This document shows positions 1 to 40,446 of a stretch of 62,000 nucleotides of DNA, one piece after another. The position numbers were made by a program, and so were the translations under genes. Numbering within the stretch: the stretch's first letter is position 1; each line of letters begins with the position of its first letter. Origin of the DNA: Cristatella mucedo (Eukaryota > Bryozoa > Phylactolaemata > Cristatellidae); contig WPIO01000053.1 of the NCBI GenBank assembly GCA_009760855.2, positions 800,001 to 862,000 on the forward strand, given 5' to 3'. The notes under the pieces are model-generated. The model saw nothing but the letters and a program-made list of their open reading frames with translations, was not told the origin of the DNA and did not search any database.

Positions 1-360
1 CAACTTTCCACTTCTGACCAAGCTGCACTGGCTTCCCATCAAGCAGCATATCGACTTCAAGGTTCTGTCACTAACTTTATACCTCATCATCTTGTCATGT
101 ATATCTATTGGGAATACTTTCTTATCCCACATAAAATCGTACGATAAACGTTAGGGACTAAATTCGTTTAGCTGTGCAGCAAACCAACGTCAATCCTTTC
201 AAGACCACGCCTTCAGTTCCTATGCTCCCGAAGTCTGGAGAAAGAGATTCTCTGAGGGTGCTATGCAAATGCATCGATAGGGGATTTAGAGTGAATTTTC
301 GTAATTCGTTGCATTCCTCCCAAAGCCTAGGACTTACTCCCGACTGACGTCACGTGTCAT
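1..360 (+). mobile_element. LINE-A fragment, decayed
   Basis: CTGCACTGGCTTCCCATCAAGCAGC corresponds to the LINE-A 'LHWLPVKQ' block near the ORF2 C-terminus. The later text (ATGCTCCCGAAGTCTGGA and CCCAAAGCCTAGGACTTACTCCCGAC) matches 'YAPKAWNSLP'. The copy is rearranged, since a tail-like piece (AAAGAGATTCTCTGAGGGTGCTATGCAAATGCAT, near 241-275) splits the two. It continues left of the window. Confidence 0.7.
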
Positions 361-1180
361 CGCCTGTATGTGACGAAAAATTAAAAAAGAAGCCAAAAAC
401 AGAGTTTAATTTGCTCAGGCGTTTATACTAATGGCGTATTGCTGTTTTTATTATTGTTATTATTATTATTTTTGTGCTATTGAATGGGAATACCAACTTT
501 CGTACTTATGGAAGGCTGAGATGTCGGCGCATGAGCTCTCTCTCTCCATCTAGATGCGCACCTCTCATCCTTTTTCAGGTATCGGGAATGAGCGAGAGCG
601 ACGCTGCTGCAGCGTCGTCTTCGTCGACTGCTCCTTCGAGCAGCCGCATTGTGGGCTTGAAGACTGTGTCGTTTGGCACCCAGTTCATGTGAAGGCAGCT
701 ACGTGACCAGCGTTTGGAGCCGCCGCCACTGCTGCAGTGCTGCCAGTCTCTGCCGGCCGAACCGAACTCGTAGCTTCGGCCGAGCCGTCAGCTACCACCA
801 GCCCGAGCTGCTCGGGGTGATGGCTGCTCGGCGGTACGCGTGGCAGCTGCTGCTTGACCGCCGACGAGTATGGCTAACCTCCTTGCTGGCAGCGCATCTG
901 CTTACGACTTGCTGCTAATATATCCCGGGTGTGCCTTTTGCAGTGGAGTATTTTTCGGCAGCCGCTTGACCTTTGCCACTTTTGGGAACTGAGCTAGCTA
1001 GCTAGCTAGCGGGTCGCCGAGGTCCGCCACGTTTCCCGATGTCCCGGTGTTACCTTGTGTATTTTGCACAGTCGAAAATGTTCATGATAAAGTATACTAG
1101 CTTTTCAACAGCATACAATGTCAGAAAATCTAATCTCTACGTGATGAGTAGTTGTAGAATTTTGATAACTTGCCTTTCCA
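361..1180. other. No confident gene; weak exon candidate
   Basis: A TTTTTCAG acceptor-like site at 572-579 precedes an open frame from ATG 589 (MSESDAAAASSSS... to a TGA at 690-692), with a possible GTGAAG donor at 689. This could be a 5' exon of an unknown plus-strand gene but nothing downstream joins to it. A short (CTAG)n run lies at about 993-1010. Nothing else was recognised. Confidence 0.2.
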
Positions 1181-1330
1181 GCGCAGATCGGCCAAGAAAG
1201 AGATAAAGTTCTCTGAAGGCTCTATGCTACTGTATTGCTATCATTAATATGATCATAAGCAGCCCTGGGATGCTTATGCATGTGAATGTAAATAGTAATA
1301 TAATAATGATAATGATAATGATGATACATT
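1181..1330 (+). mobile_element. Decayed LINE-A-type 3' tail with AT-rich repeat
   Basis: GCCAAGAAAGAGATAAAGTTCTCTGAAGGCTCTATGC keeps the order of the LINE-A hairpin (AGAAAGAGAT...TTCTCTGA) but with mismatches in the outer stem. ATAATGATAATG repeats follow, as expected after an ATT-ending LINE tail. Confidence 0.55.
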
Positions 1331-1568
1331 TACCGTCACTGGGCCGTGCATCCTTGCGGAACGAACCTAGATTGCTTACCTCGAGTTGAAAATGGCTTCC
1401 TGAGGGTTTCCCTAGCTAGTAGCTCGTCTAAGCACTTCAATACATGCTAAAAGTAAGCACTGAACTGTTGTTAAGTTAAAAATCAAGCATGATGTTGCTT
1501 AGCTATTCAGATTTCCTTGCGTCCTAGTTAGATGTTCGTGGACTTGGTTGGCAGCCAAGTTTAGAGCC

Positions 1569-1645
1569 GCAGAGCGCTCCCCGGTAATGCAGAGCGCTCC
1601 CCGGTAATGCAGAGCGCTCCCCGGTAATGCAGAGCGCTCCCTGGA
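1569..1645. repeat. 20-bp tandem repeat, about 4 copies
   Basis: The unit AGAGCGCTCCCCGGTAATGC is repeated head to tail; three copies are exact and the last ends CCCTGGAAATG. It has no spacers. Confidence 0.9.
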
Positions 1646-2190
1646 AATGTTTGCGTCGCCAGGCTACATTAATGGCTGTTCTTTTATTCATTCTCTACTT
1701 CACTGCATTCGCTTTTTGCCAAGCGCTACCAGTTAGCTGTCTTGTCGGGGTATCGGGTAGCTGATCGCTTCCCAAAACTCGCCGATCGCTGCTCTCCTGA
1801 AGAGCATGGCCAAGGATGCCAGCTGCAGCCGTCGTGTGTCCTACGAGTGAGGCCAGCACGTAAAAGTGACAAGGGCCCCTCCTCCAAATCACCAGCCGGC
1901 TCCTTCCCTAGGCCTGCCAACTGCCCTAGCCAGTCCCTGTGCCCTTCAGTGCATAATCCGACCCGGTGGTTAGAACCGCCCCTTCCCGCCCAGCAAACAA
2001 GCTGATACTGCTTTCAGCTTTGACCTGCCGGACCAGCTGCAGTTAGCTTCGGATGCTGAGTCTGGCTGAAAGCAAAAATTCGGTACACAATGGCACTGCA
2101 GTGAAGGGAGTGGCCATTTTTTAAGGGTCTCGTAGACGTTCAGTTGAAAGCAGGGTGATTGGGCTGCCGAAAAAAGCCACCAGGTCACTG
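1646..2190. other. Nothing recognised
   Basis: Short open frames on both strands overlap one another and show no splice context or family motif. I see no gene here. Confidence 0.5.
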
Positions 2191-2249
2191 CAGCTGGCTA
2201 TGAATATGGCTGCAAGGCTAGTTTGCAAATCCCAGAGGCTTGAATCTTA

Positions 2250-2534
2250 GTCTCCTTTGCTAAAAGATAAGATGGCTGCTGTTGATCAACGTATACAGAG
2301 CAAAGTTCTTACTAGTGCTGAGTCTCCTTTGCTAAAAGATAAGATGGCTGCTGGTTGATCAACGGATACAAAGCAAAGTTCTTACTAGTGCTGTCTCCTT
2401 TGCTTAAAGATAAGATGGCTGCTGGTTGATCAGCAGATACAGAGCAAAGTTCTTGCTAGTGCTGTCTCCTTTGCTAAAAGAAAAGACGGCTGCTGGTTGA
2501 TCAACGGATACAGAGCAGAGTTCTTACTAGTGCT
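2250..2534 (+). repeat. 71-bp tandem repeat made from LINE-B coding DNA
   Basis: Four units start at 2250, 2322, 2393 and 2464, each running from GTCTCCTTTGCT to ACTAGTGCT with about 90 percent identity by eye. In intact LINE-B copies this segment is single (for example near 56078-56145). Confidence 0.9.
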
Positions 2535-2647
2535 GACCCACAAGAACCGCCTCGGCGTGGCTCCTTCGTACCTAGCTGAGCTGCTACAGCAGTTTCAGCC
2601 TCCACGTGCCCTCTGGTCCTGAATTAATAATAATTTAACTGTTCTAT

Positions 2648-2836
2648 TCCTCTGCTTAAAGCCCACTAACCATTTTTGCACACTGATCCTGTGCATGTCA
2701 CCCCTAACCTTGTATCGTGTTGTTTATTGAGCATGCTACCATTCGATCGTGCTTCCTTTGCAGCACATTTAAAGTGCCTAGAAAGAGATTGAGTTGTCTG
2801 AAGGCTCCAGATCAAATGCATTATTATTATTAGACC
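2648..2836 (+). mobile_element. LINE-A 3' tail nested in LINE-B
   Basis: It runs from CCCACTAACCATTTTTGCACACTGATCCTGTGCATGTCACCCC to GTGCCTAGAAAGAGATTGAGTTGTCTGAAGGCTCC and (ATT)n. The LINE-B text breaks before it (CTCTGCTTAAAG) and resumes after it (GGTGACAGAAGCTTTTGC). Confidence 0.8.
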
Positions 2837-3170
2837 TGTGGTGACAGAAGCTTTTGCTATGCAGGTCCTAGACAGGACAACTCACTTCCAGGATTCTTAG
2901 GCAAGGACGACTCTCCTGCTGCCGACAATGACACATCCTTTCCAGCCGTCTGGAGCTACGATTTGCATGTTACTCACTACCTAAACTGGTCTCCTGACTG
3001 CTATGCTTCCCACTTTCTCAAGGTTGCGTGAGATGAAGTTTGTTTGCTACCGAATGAGTACTGAAAGCTGCTTAGGCTGTGGGTGCGCTATACAAAACTC
3101 TCTTTCGTAACACCCAAATAGTCTTTGAGGCTTTGTGGAGTTACGGAGATGGAGATGATCGAGGTCTTCA

Positions 3171-4469
3171 GCCTCTTGCCATATGCGAAGTGCCAGAATT
3201 TGACATTAAATTCTCTCAGGGTTCTAATGAATTATATTGCTATTAGTATATTGATCCAGCAGATGCCTGCCTGCTGGTCTTCTTTGCTGTCGTGAGTCGA
3301 CAGTTGTTATCGAACAACCCGAAAGTGGATGATTCTTTGAACGTACTGATAGCAGCAAAGAACGGCAGTAGGCTAAAATCGCCAATCAGAAGAAATATCC
3401 CAAGCACAAATCGACTTCATTTTCCGAATCTTTTTAGCAGTAGTGGCATCAAAACAGCGATTTCTGGACATAATTTTGCACTATAAATATTTTACACATA
3501 TAACAAGTTGCTTGGACATGTTGCTTCCTGTTACTTCGACTGTGCATTCGTCTCGAATTCAAGTAGGATTTACCTGCCGTGGTTAAAGCCATCGAGTGTT
3601 ATGCTAATTCACACTAAGAAATAGCTGTATCGACACTAATGCTGCTGCGACGAATTAGAATTCGAGCAACATTGTCTGATGTTTGGGTCCGAATCGGTAA
3701 TTGTCTAGGAAGGGTTCGCAGCAGGCATCTGGCTGCACTTTTATGTAGGCGTGCAGGGGCATCTTTTCACTGAGCGTAATGAATCAAGACAGGTACCTGG
3801 AAATACCGGACAACGAAATATAATTCTGAGACTGTTCAGCTGTGCCTGTTACTAACCTCAGCTTCTGTAAAGTCTGTACTTGCAGTTGCTATTCACCCCA
3901 GTGAAACTCCCAGCCGATTGAAAGCACGACATCTCCCGAATCGACGACACTTCAAGCGAAGCTGAAATCCACTCGTTCCTTACAGCTTTCTTTTTCCTTT
4001 TCGTGTTTGCTCTTGTGCTGCCACTGCTGGCATCTTGCTGTCACTGACTCACAGCTCATATGCTTCCTTTCCAGCCAATGTGAGATGCATGGAAAGACAG
4101 TTTGCTTCCGGCGGTGGCACAGCAGGTAGCTGAAAGTGACATTGGCATCCTAATTTCATAAACTGGGCCATTCGTGCTCTCCCTCGTGCTCATATGAGTG
4201 CAGGCTACTGAGAACCATTAGGATCTGAAAAGCATGCACACGTGCACATGCTGACTCGCATGCACAGAAGTCGTGCAAAAGCAGACACACATATATTGGT
4301 ACGAAGTTTAATTATCACACTGGGGTGCATTCTTCTATGAGTAACAGTGATGTACACCCTGATTAGCATAAATGTGCATGGAATAATTCGTAGCAATACG
4401 CAGGATTCACGAGTTTGCACACACGGATCCAGCGACGGTATTTTAGCTGCATGCAAATATCTTCCGAGC
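3171..4469. other. Mostly featureless; ceramidase 3' flank
   Basis: A faint SINE- or LINE-like tail (ATTAAATTCTCTCAGGGTTCTAATGAATTATATTGC) lies near 3207-3245. The last part is the presumed 3' untranslated region of the ceramidase. No other gene or repeat was recognised. Confidence 0.4.
4308..4313 (-). terminator. Possible poly(A) signal ATTAAA
   Basis: ATTAAA occurs on the minus strand about 155 bp past the ceramidase stop codon. It is the commonest variant of AATAAA. Such a hexamer is easily found by chance, so this is only the best-placed candidate. Confidence 0.25.
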
Positions 4470-33618
<29,149 letters not shown>

Positions 33619-35029
33619 ACAGCCAACGTCGCGCTGTCACGGCCGATTTCTCGAGACTGACAGTCTCTCGATAGGCGAGCGGCCTTTTCTGCCCAGCGCG
33701 TGCGACCGAAGTGCGACCGGCGGGTCAAACGCAGCCAATCGGGTGGCGCTCGTTCAGTCAGCAGGGACCGCCCGGGGTCAGAAGCACCCGCCGGCCTTCC
33801 TAGCCAAATATTCAAGGAGCTCCCGCCCGCCCGCCCGGCCGCACCCGCCATTTGGGATGACTCAGTCCGACCTGCTGGGCGGCCCAGGCGCCCCCGACTG
33901 TAAGACTCGAGAGCCCGCGCCGACCCCGAGCGCCCCGCAATTGTTGACGGCGTGGCCCTCTCGCCAAGGCCAAAGGTCAATTGCGAGACCGCCTGCTCCG
34001 GCGGCGCCAGCGTAAGCAATCTCTGCAGGGAGTGTGCGAGTGAGCGCGCAGCCTTATGAGGTGCAGCCGAAGGCCCGCCGCGCAATGAGTAGAGCGCGCG
34101 CGAGCTGCGTGGCTAGGTCCGAGCCAGTCGCAGGGCCAGGGGGGCGGGGCGGGAGGGCATTTGCTTTCCCGCCTCCGTGCAGCGGGGCAACGAGCTGGCC
34201 CGCCCCTTATTACTGCGCGTCGCGACCTTCGCCGGTGACGAAATTAGGCTTCAAATCCATTCACTGAGCGACCGCCTAGTCCACGAGTTCACGTCGAAAT
34301 AACGCTACGACCTTACATTGCCACTTTTCATCAAGTATGGGTCTGACCCCACCTACTCGCAAATCTTGCAACTCTAGCCGCTCCCCCCCCCCAGGTGAAA
34401 TCCGGGCTCCGCCGCCGGTCCGAGCTATATGGGTCCGCGCGAGCCTCTCCCGCAACGGCTCCGACCGATCGCCGGCGGCCGTCGCTGCGGTCGTCATTTC
34501 TTCTCACCCGGAACGACGACGCTGTTGCGCACACGCACCGGCGCGCGCAGGTGCGCGCTCAGGCGGCGGCGGCTGGGGTCGCCGGTCGAATGGCCCGCAC
34601 GCTCAGAGGCTCGGCTCACTAAGTAGCTCCCGCTCGTCCCAAACCGATCTAGCGTTCCGCAGCCGCGCTCCGAGTGCGCCGGAAAGTGAACCGCCGACCC
34701 CGCCGGACGGACGCAGTGGCGTTGCGGCCCGGGGAGACGCGGCTCGACGCGATGCGAAGGCTGGCCGGCCTGCCCGTCAGCCGGCTGCGGAGGGGGGGGG
34801 AGAAACTAGTCGCGTTTCTGTTTTGTTTTTTAACTGGGTTCGTTCAGATGATGTAAGACCGGTGTCAACAAGTGAGCCGCAACTATTCCGATGAGCGTCG
34901 CTACGCCAATTGCAAGACTGCACGGATCCAGTGGACACGAACGCGCCGAATCAAATAGAATAGCACCGAATGCGACGTCATCCGCCCCGTCACCGCCGTC
35001 TACCGCACGGTGCTCTCTGCTTTGTCCAC

Positions 35030-35172
35030 TCGCGCTGGTTTGGCCCAGTGTTTAAAGTGCTCGCCCCGACCAAAGGTCTGGTCTAGGTCGTGGGCGCCAG
35101 CCCGTTGGCACAGGTGAAGCACCTGAATAGAGATTGAGTTCTCTTAGGGCGCTATACGAATGAATTATTTAT
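35030..35172 (+). mobile_element. SINE-1 copy
   Basis: CTGGTTTGGCCCAGTGTTTAAAGTGCTCGCCCCGACC (head), GTGGGCGCCAGCCCG (box B with changes), and AAGCACCTGAATAGAGATTGAGTTCTCTTAGGGCGCTATACGAATG (tail). It lies in the CpG-rich flank upstream of the ceramidase. Confidence 0.88.
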
Positions 35173-35865
35173 GTTACATTATTCCGGCGTCGTCTGCTGC
35201 TCTCCGGTCCGGCGTACTTCCGCTTCGGTCCGGCGCACTTCAGCTTCACTGCGGCGGTGTGTGTCTGCTCCTTGCAGGCTGGCAACCAGGGGCAGCCGCC
35301 GCCGGCAGCGGCCGCCGTCGGCAGCGGCTGCCCCGCAGGCCGTCACGTTCGCGGCGAAATCCGCTGATGGGTTCTTGATGTAGCATTTTCGCTGAGTGAG
35401 TACGCTGGGTAGTGCAGAGAGCCGTCGGTCCGTCCCTCTTTCTAATAGTGGAGTACTTAAATACCGGCCTGCTGTACCTACCAGTACTAGTACCGCGACA
35501 CTGCCGCGACACTGCGACTAGTACCGCGACACTGACACGTGACACGAACATCGCGAGCCACCGAATCTCTGCCGGTTTTCAACGGTCGCTGCAGCTACTT
35601 TCTTTTGGAATACGATATTTACCGAGTGATACGTCGCCACGATTTGAAGTTGTGACACTGCATAACTTTCAAACAGTCTTATGCTAATGCACGACGCAGC
35701 CCCGGCTGTGCGACTTTTTTGCCGAAAAGTTTTTCTTGGCCTCGGTAAAGGCGCTCAAGAGAGACCGGGCTGGTAGGTAGCAAATGTAGTGCGCTCAGCC
35801 GCCACGGGCAGAGGGAGCGCTCGCAAAATCGTCGGCTGCCGTGACCAAAATATACCTGTCTGCTA
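35173..35865. other. GC-rich flank with short repeats
   Basis: Two TCCGGCGYACTTC units (35206-35240) and a CCGCGACACTG/ACTAGTACCGCGACACTG cluster (35482-35535) are visible. Open frames overlap on both strands without recognised motifs. Confidence 0.4.
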
Positions 35866-35869
35866 TACG

Positions 35870-36065
35870 CTATGACCGATGGTCAAACCTCTGGGTTTTG
35901 TAAACTAGCCTTTGAGGGGCCATATTCATCGCCTGCTGCAGTGGCCTAGTAGCTTTTGTTCGGTAGCCGAGCGAAATGAAATTGCAACCATCTAGCCGTG
36001 ACAGTAGCATGACGATAGTAAAATGTTTTGCAAGACACCGCGGAAGGCAGTTCCTCATCTTAGAC
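35870..36065 (-). mobile_element. LINE-B ORF2 fragment
   Basis: The minus strand carries decayed LINE-B text: KMRNCLPRCLAKHF..., SRLDGCNF and NMAPQRLVYKTQRFDH, matching 'KIRSCLPQWLVKNL', 'SRLDYCNS' and 'NMAARLVFKSQRFEH'. Confidence 0.8.
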
Positions 36066-36069
36066 AGGG

Positions 36070-36265
36070 ATCGTAACAATAATAGTAATAATAATAACAA
36101 TAATAAAAAATTTGTTATACCACCCTCAGAGAACTTAGTCAATTTCTAAGCACTTTACATTTGAGGTGAAATGCACAGCGTCAGCATGCAAATATGGTTG
36201 GCGGTAGTGTGCATAAGCACACTAAGAAAAAATCACAAGAACGCACCGAATGCTGTGAGAAACAG
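36070..36265 (-). mobile_element. LINE-A 3' end
   Basis: AATAATAATAACAATAATAAAAAATTTGTTATACCACCCTCAGAGAACTTAGTCAATTTCTAAGCACTTTACATTTG, then UTR text (GGTTGGCGGTAGTGTGC) up to GAATGCTGTGAG. Confidence 0.8.
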
Positions 36266-36734
36266 ATGCAGATATAGCGCCTTTTAAAATTTCGTCAATT
36301 CAGCAGACGTCGTTGTTTTAGTGACCAGTGGCTTGGGCCGAGGCTAGGGGCTACAAATTGCGTCGTCCACATTTCGCACGCAATGTGACATAAATAATGA
36401 TGCAGCTAAGGTTGGCTGAATCAAAAAGCCTCGTTTGAATAGCGATCGACGAGCCTTTTGAGCGGCTATTACTCGCGCTTGCACTGGGCAATACAGTATT
36501 GCCTGCTGCAGGACTTGATTCCACGAACGCGTAGTGAAGTTCAAGCACTTTATCTTTATGCTAAGACTCAGGGACCAATTTCGCATGTATCCGATATTCC
36601 TTGGAACTGCACTGCAACCTCGAACTAAGGCTCTCCGGAAATTAGCAGAGAATGACAGAGGTGGAAGAATTTTTGGCTTTAAACGAGAAACCCGCCGCAG
36701 AATAAATCTCAATATCATGCAATCAATATCTAAT
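36266..36734. other. Nothing recognised
   Basis: Overlapping short frames on both strands (for example minus 36344-36754) have no known motif. Confidence 0.4.
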
Positions 36735-37030
36735 AAACAATAACTTAAAAACACACCTATTTAGGACAGCATTTAGTGGGTCCCTGTGATTCGTCCTTCA
36801 CGTGCTTATGCGTGCTGACACTGTGCATGCTGCCACTAACCACATTTGCATGCTGACCCTGTGCATGTCACCCCTAACCATGTTATTCATTTTGTTTGTT
36901 TTTCAAGCAGAATTTTTTCTTACCATTCAATTGCATTTCTCTTTGCAGCAAATGTAAAGCGCCTAGAGAGAGATTAAGTTCTCCGAGGGCGCTTTATTAA
37001 GTACATTATTATTATTATTATTATTATTAT
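36735..37030 (+). mobile_element. LINE-A 3' end, well preserved
   Basis: From AACTTAAAAACACACCTATTTAGGACAGCATTTAGTGGGTCCCTG to AAGCGCCTAGAGAGAGATTAAGTTCTCCGAGGGCGCTTTATTAAG and (ATT)n. Confidence 0.92.
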
Positions 37031-37031
37031 C

Positions 37032-37440
37032 ACCTATTAGAAGAGGAAAGTCTTCCATCTTAGCCACGCGCTTGGAGTGTCCTGTGAGTAGCCGTTCTGC
37101 TTCATCATCATTAATTTTTTAAGAAATTCGCCGCCATCCAGGATCGAATGTCTACAAGGCAGGCATGACTTTGTGGAGTTACTGACGGAGATACATTACA
37201 TTACATTCGGTTTATCAGTCACTGTAGATGATTACGATAGTTTGAACGACAAGGTCACGCCGTATATCTTCAGCAGACAAGTTATAGCCTATTCTGCGGA
37301 CCCGAATCACTTTTGTCGTATAGGTTAAGTATAAATGGAGAACAGTAAAGCACCGTGGACGGACCCTCGTCGGACTCCATAGGTGACTGGTCAGGTGGAC
37401 GAGACACGGCAAGTTCTACTACTGTCGCGCCGACAGCTCT
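37032..37440 (-). mobile_element. LINE-B ORF2 fragment, interrupted
   Basis: CACCTATTAGAAGAGGAAAGTCTTCCATCTTAGCCACGCGCTTGGAGTGTCCTGTGAGTAG matches reverse LINE-B near 60550-60605, and TATAAATGGAGAACAGTAAAGCACCGTGGACGGACC matches 60805-60840. A 40-bp plus-strand LINE-B tip interrupts it at 37167-37205. Confidence 0.8.
37167..37205 (+). mobile_element. Minimal LINE-B copy, about 40 bp
   Basis: GACTTTGTGGAGTTACTGACGGAGATACATTACATTAC is just the extreme 3' tip of LINE-B, sitting in the opposite orientation inside an older LINE-B fragment. Confidence 0.75.
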
Positions 37441-37940
37441 TCTGACTGCTATCCATTAATTGTACCCAAACTAACGTCAAATCCTCGCGAGACGCTGCTT
37501 TCAGCTACTAGAAATCCAATACACGGAATTCACTATTGACTGCGATCGCGTCATCGTCTGATTGCCAACATTTAAAAACGAAGCGAACAACCTTCGGTTC
37601 CACGTGGCTTTTGCTCCTGCAGTCTTTGTGTGTCTCTGTCTGTCGCGTCGGTACAGAGGTCGTGACGAAGGGTGAAATAGGTTGTTTCGTATAGTGCCTC
37701 AGCGGACTTTTCCTGCTCGCTTTGTCTACGCTGCATGAGCGAATGTAAACTAATAACCCGAGGTCCTACTAATTAGAGGCCACGCGAGTCTTCGTGCGTG
37801 CCTTTATGCATGCCTATCCAAGTAAGATACATTGCGAATCGTTAGCTACTGGCCACTGCTTCTCGTGCAGCAAGTTGTAAAGCGCCTACGCCATAAATGC
37901 ATCGGCCAATTCGGCTGTAGTATTCCTGTCTACGCATGTC
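37441..37940. other. Nothing recognised
   Basis: No open frame of note, no known repeat. Confidence 0.4.
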
Positions 37941-38285
37941 AAAATTTTTCGAAATGTTACGTTACTGAAAGTAGGCACACTTGACAATGGAGGTAACGTG
38001 GTCATCTAGTAAAAGGTCACTTGGGAACACGAGGCCTAGATTGAGTGCAGATGCAACACAAGATATGCTGGCGGAGCCGATTTTGAGCGTTAAGCTTTTC
38101 AATTTCCGTGTCACACTTCGTTTGCCCTTTATAAATAAGTTGGTGTTGCCATCGTTACATTTGAAAAGAATTGCCACCATCCGTGTGCGGATGTCAGCAA
38201 TACAGGCTGCATTGGAGTTGAGAGAATTTGACGTGCCGGATGGCAAAGACGGATCAAAGCATAGATACCGCTAGGTGACATGTGA
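37941..38285 (-). mobile_element. LINE-A RT-thumb fragment
   Basis: The minus strand encodes SGTSNSLNSNAACIADIRTRM, LKIGSASIS and DLLLDDHVTSIVKCAYFQ, matching LINE-A blocks 'SSTSNSLNSLAACIDDIRTWM' and 'DLSLDDHISSTVKSAYFQ'. It is 5' and 3' truncated. Confidence 0.85.
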
Positions 38286-39400
38286 AAGAAGCGGAACGCA
38301 TGCAGAGCGCTGAGATAACAAGTGAGCAAATACAGTTGGTCATCAGAGATTTGCCAAACCGTCTGTACAGCATTTAAGCGTAGTGCTACCTTGAGAGAAA
38401 GCCTCCCTTGTCAGCTTTCTCGAATGCACTTGGACGCAAGGTCTTGAAATTTTGAATTTTGCCTTATCCACTTTACGTACAATCGCAAAGAAAGTCGCCC
38501 CTGAAAAGTACAACAAATGAAGAAAGATGCTGCAGCATTCATTGCAGATCTAAATTCGAATTCTCGGTAGTTGAATCCAGATAGACAATTTTGAGCTTAA
38601 TTTTGACATTATTCATTAAGAAAGTAGCTCGGAGAGAAGAATTCTGGAGAGAAGCTCGTGATAAGAATTTTGCCCTGCTTTGGGTCATTAAGTAATGACT
38701 TTTCACTCATCTACGTAGGCAGTGCAACTAAAGGCTGAAAGGTGTCGCAGTGTGTGAATGATCCCAGTGTGTGACTGACCAGACGATCACTCGGAGACAT
38801 CAACCAGGTCACATTGAAACTGACTATATATGCCTAGCTAGATGCCAGCGCACACGACTCAGTTACCAAAACGCCTGTTCATTTTAGTCACTGCCAAGGT
38901 ATGCTGACCGCCCCTGGCGCCACGACCCTGGTCTGTCAGGCACGCCCTTTTGGCTTGGAATCGGTGCCGATTTCCCCCTCCCCAACCACTCGAGGTACAT
39001 ATACCTCAATGTGCGCCTGCAAAGTTCTTATTCCAGTCACTACTTGCTGAGGCCTTGAGCTGCAGTGCTTCAAAAATGAATTTGAAGTAGGCTGTCAAAA
39101 GCTCATGCAAGCAGGATGCCCGTCTAAAGCTTACTGAAAATCCCAGCTTTAGGTAGCTGTGTGGTCGCTCGTCGCGATGCTGACTGCCAATTACTCAATT
39201 GCTCAAAATACCTGGCATGAACGCTTCAAATATCTCATTACTCTAGTGACATTTCACAAGGACGAAATGTCTGTGGCATTGTTAGGTTATTTAAGCATTT
39301 AAGAGCATGGAATTCCAGCATCCTGCAGCAAAGATAAAAGCTTTAGAATATGCCACGTTCCAGCGTTCTAATGGCCTGTTTGAAATCCCTCTCAACCGAG
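38286..39400. other. Nothing recognised
   Basis: Mixed-composition DNA with no frame or repeat that I can support. Confidence 0.4.
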
Positions 39401-39407
39401 GCCACCA

Positions 39408-39553
39408 AATAAATATAAATATAATTAATTTGTGTAGCGCCCTAAGAGAACTCAATCTCTATTCAGGCACTTCACATATGCCTTGGGGCTCGAGCCCACG
39501 ACCTCAGCAAGACCTTGGTCGGGGCGAGTACCTTAACCGCTGCATCAAACCAA
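39408..39553 (-). mobile_element. SINE-1 copy
   Basis: TGTGTAGCGCCCTAAGAGAACTCAATCTCTATTCAGGCACTTCACATATGCC, reverse box B GGGGCTCGAGCCC, then CCTTGGTCGGGGCGAGTACCTTAACC. A small insertion (CAGCAAGACC) lies in the head. Confidence 0.92.
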
Positions 39554-39709
39554 ATCTGATTGTCAGGTAGAGGCTGACGTTTGACCAAGCTTCCGCCAAA
39601 TCATTCGCAAGAGGCATATGACTTTCTCTGTCTGTCTGTCTGTCTGTGTGTTTGTCTGTCTGTCTCTCTATGCGTGTAAGTTCCTGCATGCATACAAGGA
39701 AGAGTGCAA

Positions 39710-40345
39710 TCGGGCGCTTACAGCTGGTGCAAAACTCTGCAGCCAGGCTGGTCTGTCGTGAGCGTCGCAGTTGCCACATCACACCACTTCTCGCCTACCT
39801 GCACTGGCTACCGGTCAAGCAAACTGATCGACTTCAAGGTTTTGTCGCTCACTTTCAGGTCACTTTATTTTTAAGCTCCAGCCTATCTATCATATATACT
39901 CTCCTACCAGGCACCATCGTACCACCAGCTTTTCGGAATCTAGCTGTTTACCTAAACCTCGTACAAACCTCAAATTCTTTGAAGACCGTGCATTTAGTTC
40001 TTATGCTCCCAAAGCCTGGACCTCACCCCGACTTGCGTCACAACATCCCCTGACTTGACCACGTTAAAAGAGAACTTAAAAACGCACCTATTTTAGACAG
40101 CATTTAGTGGGTCCCTGTGAGTCATCCTTTATATGCTCATGCGTGCTGCAACTGAGCATGCTGCCACTAACCACACTTACATGCTGACCCTGTGCATTTC
40201 ACCTATAACCGTATTATTCATGCTGTTTATCAAGCGTGATACCACTCACCATTCGATCGCGTTTTCTTCGCAGCTAATGAAAAGGGCCTAGAAAAAGATT
40301 GAGTACTCTGAGAGCGCTATATCAAGTGCAGTATTATTATATACA
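39710..40345 (+). mobile_element. LINE-A 3' part
   Basis: Starts with GGGCGCTTACAGCTGGTGCAAAACTCTGCAGCC ('LQLVQNSAARLVCRERRSCHITPLLA'), then the C-terminal block with frame breaks, UTR and hairpin (AAAAGGGCCTAGAAAAAGATTGAGTACTCTGAGAGCGC). Confidence 0.9.
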
Positions 40346-40349
40346 ATAT

Positions 40350-40403
40350 GTATATATATTATCTTTGTGTAAAATGTATTCTCTATTATATATATATATA
40401 TAA

Positions 40404-40443
<40 letters not shown>

Positions 40444-40446
40444 ACG
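40350..40446. repeat. (TA)n and (TG)n repeats
   Basis: TA-rich at 40350-40418, pure TG to about 40443. It directly follows the LINE-A ATT tail. Confidence 0.9.

Larger units (their letters stand above)
2195..3170 (+). mobile_element. LINE-B 3' region, with expansion and nested insert
   Basis: It begins with AATATGGCTGCAAGGCTAGT ('NMAARLV') and ends with the LINE-B 3' end (GCTTAGGCTGTGGGTGCGCTATACAAAACTC, then GTCTTTGAGGCTTTGTGGAGTTACGGA). Inside it, the coding segment around 'PLLEELGWLPVEQRIQSKVL' has been copied four times in tandem (2250-2534), and a LINE-A tail is inserted at 2648-2836. The reading frame is badly broken, so this is a relic. Confidence 0.8.

Noticed and set aside
1569-1645. 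CRISPR-like direct repeats
   Set aside because: The 20-bp units are head to tail without spacers.
2250-2534. CRISPR-like array of four repeats
   Set aside because: Units are contiguous, with no unique spacers, and derive from LINE-B; the host is an animal.
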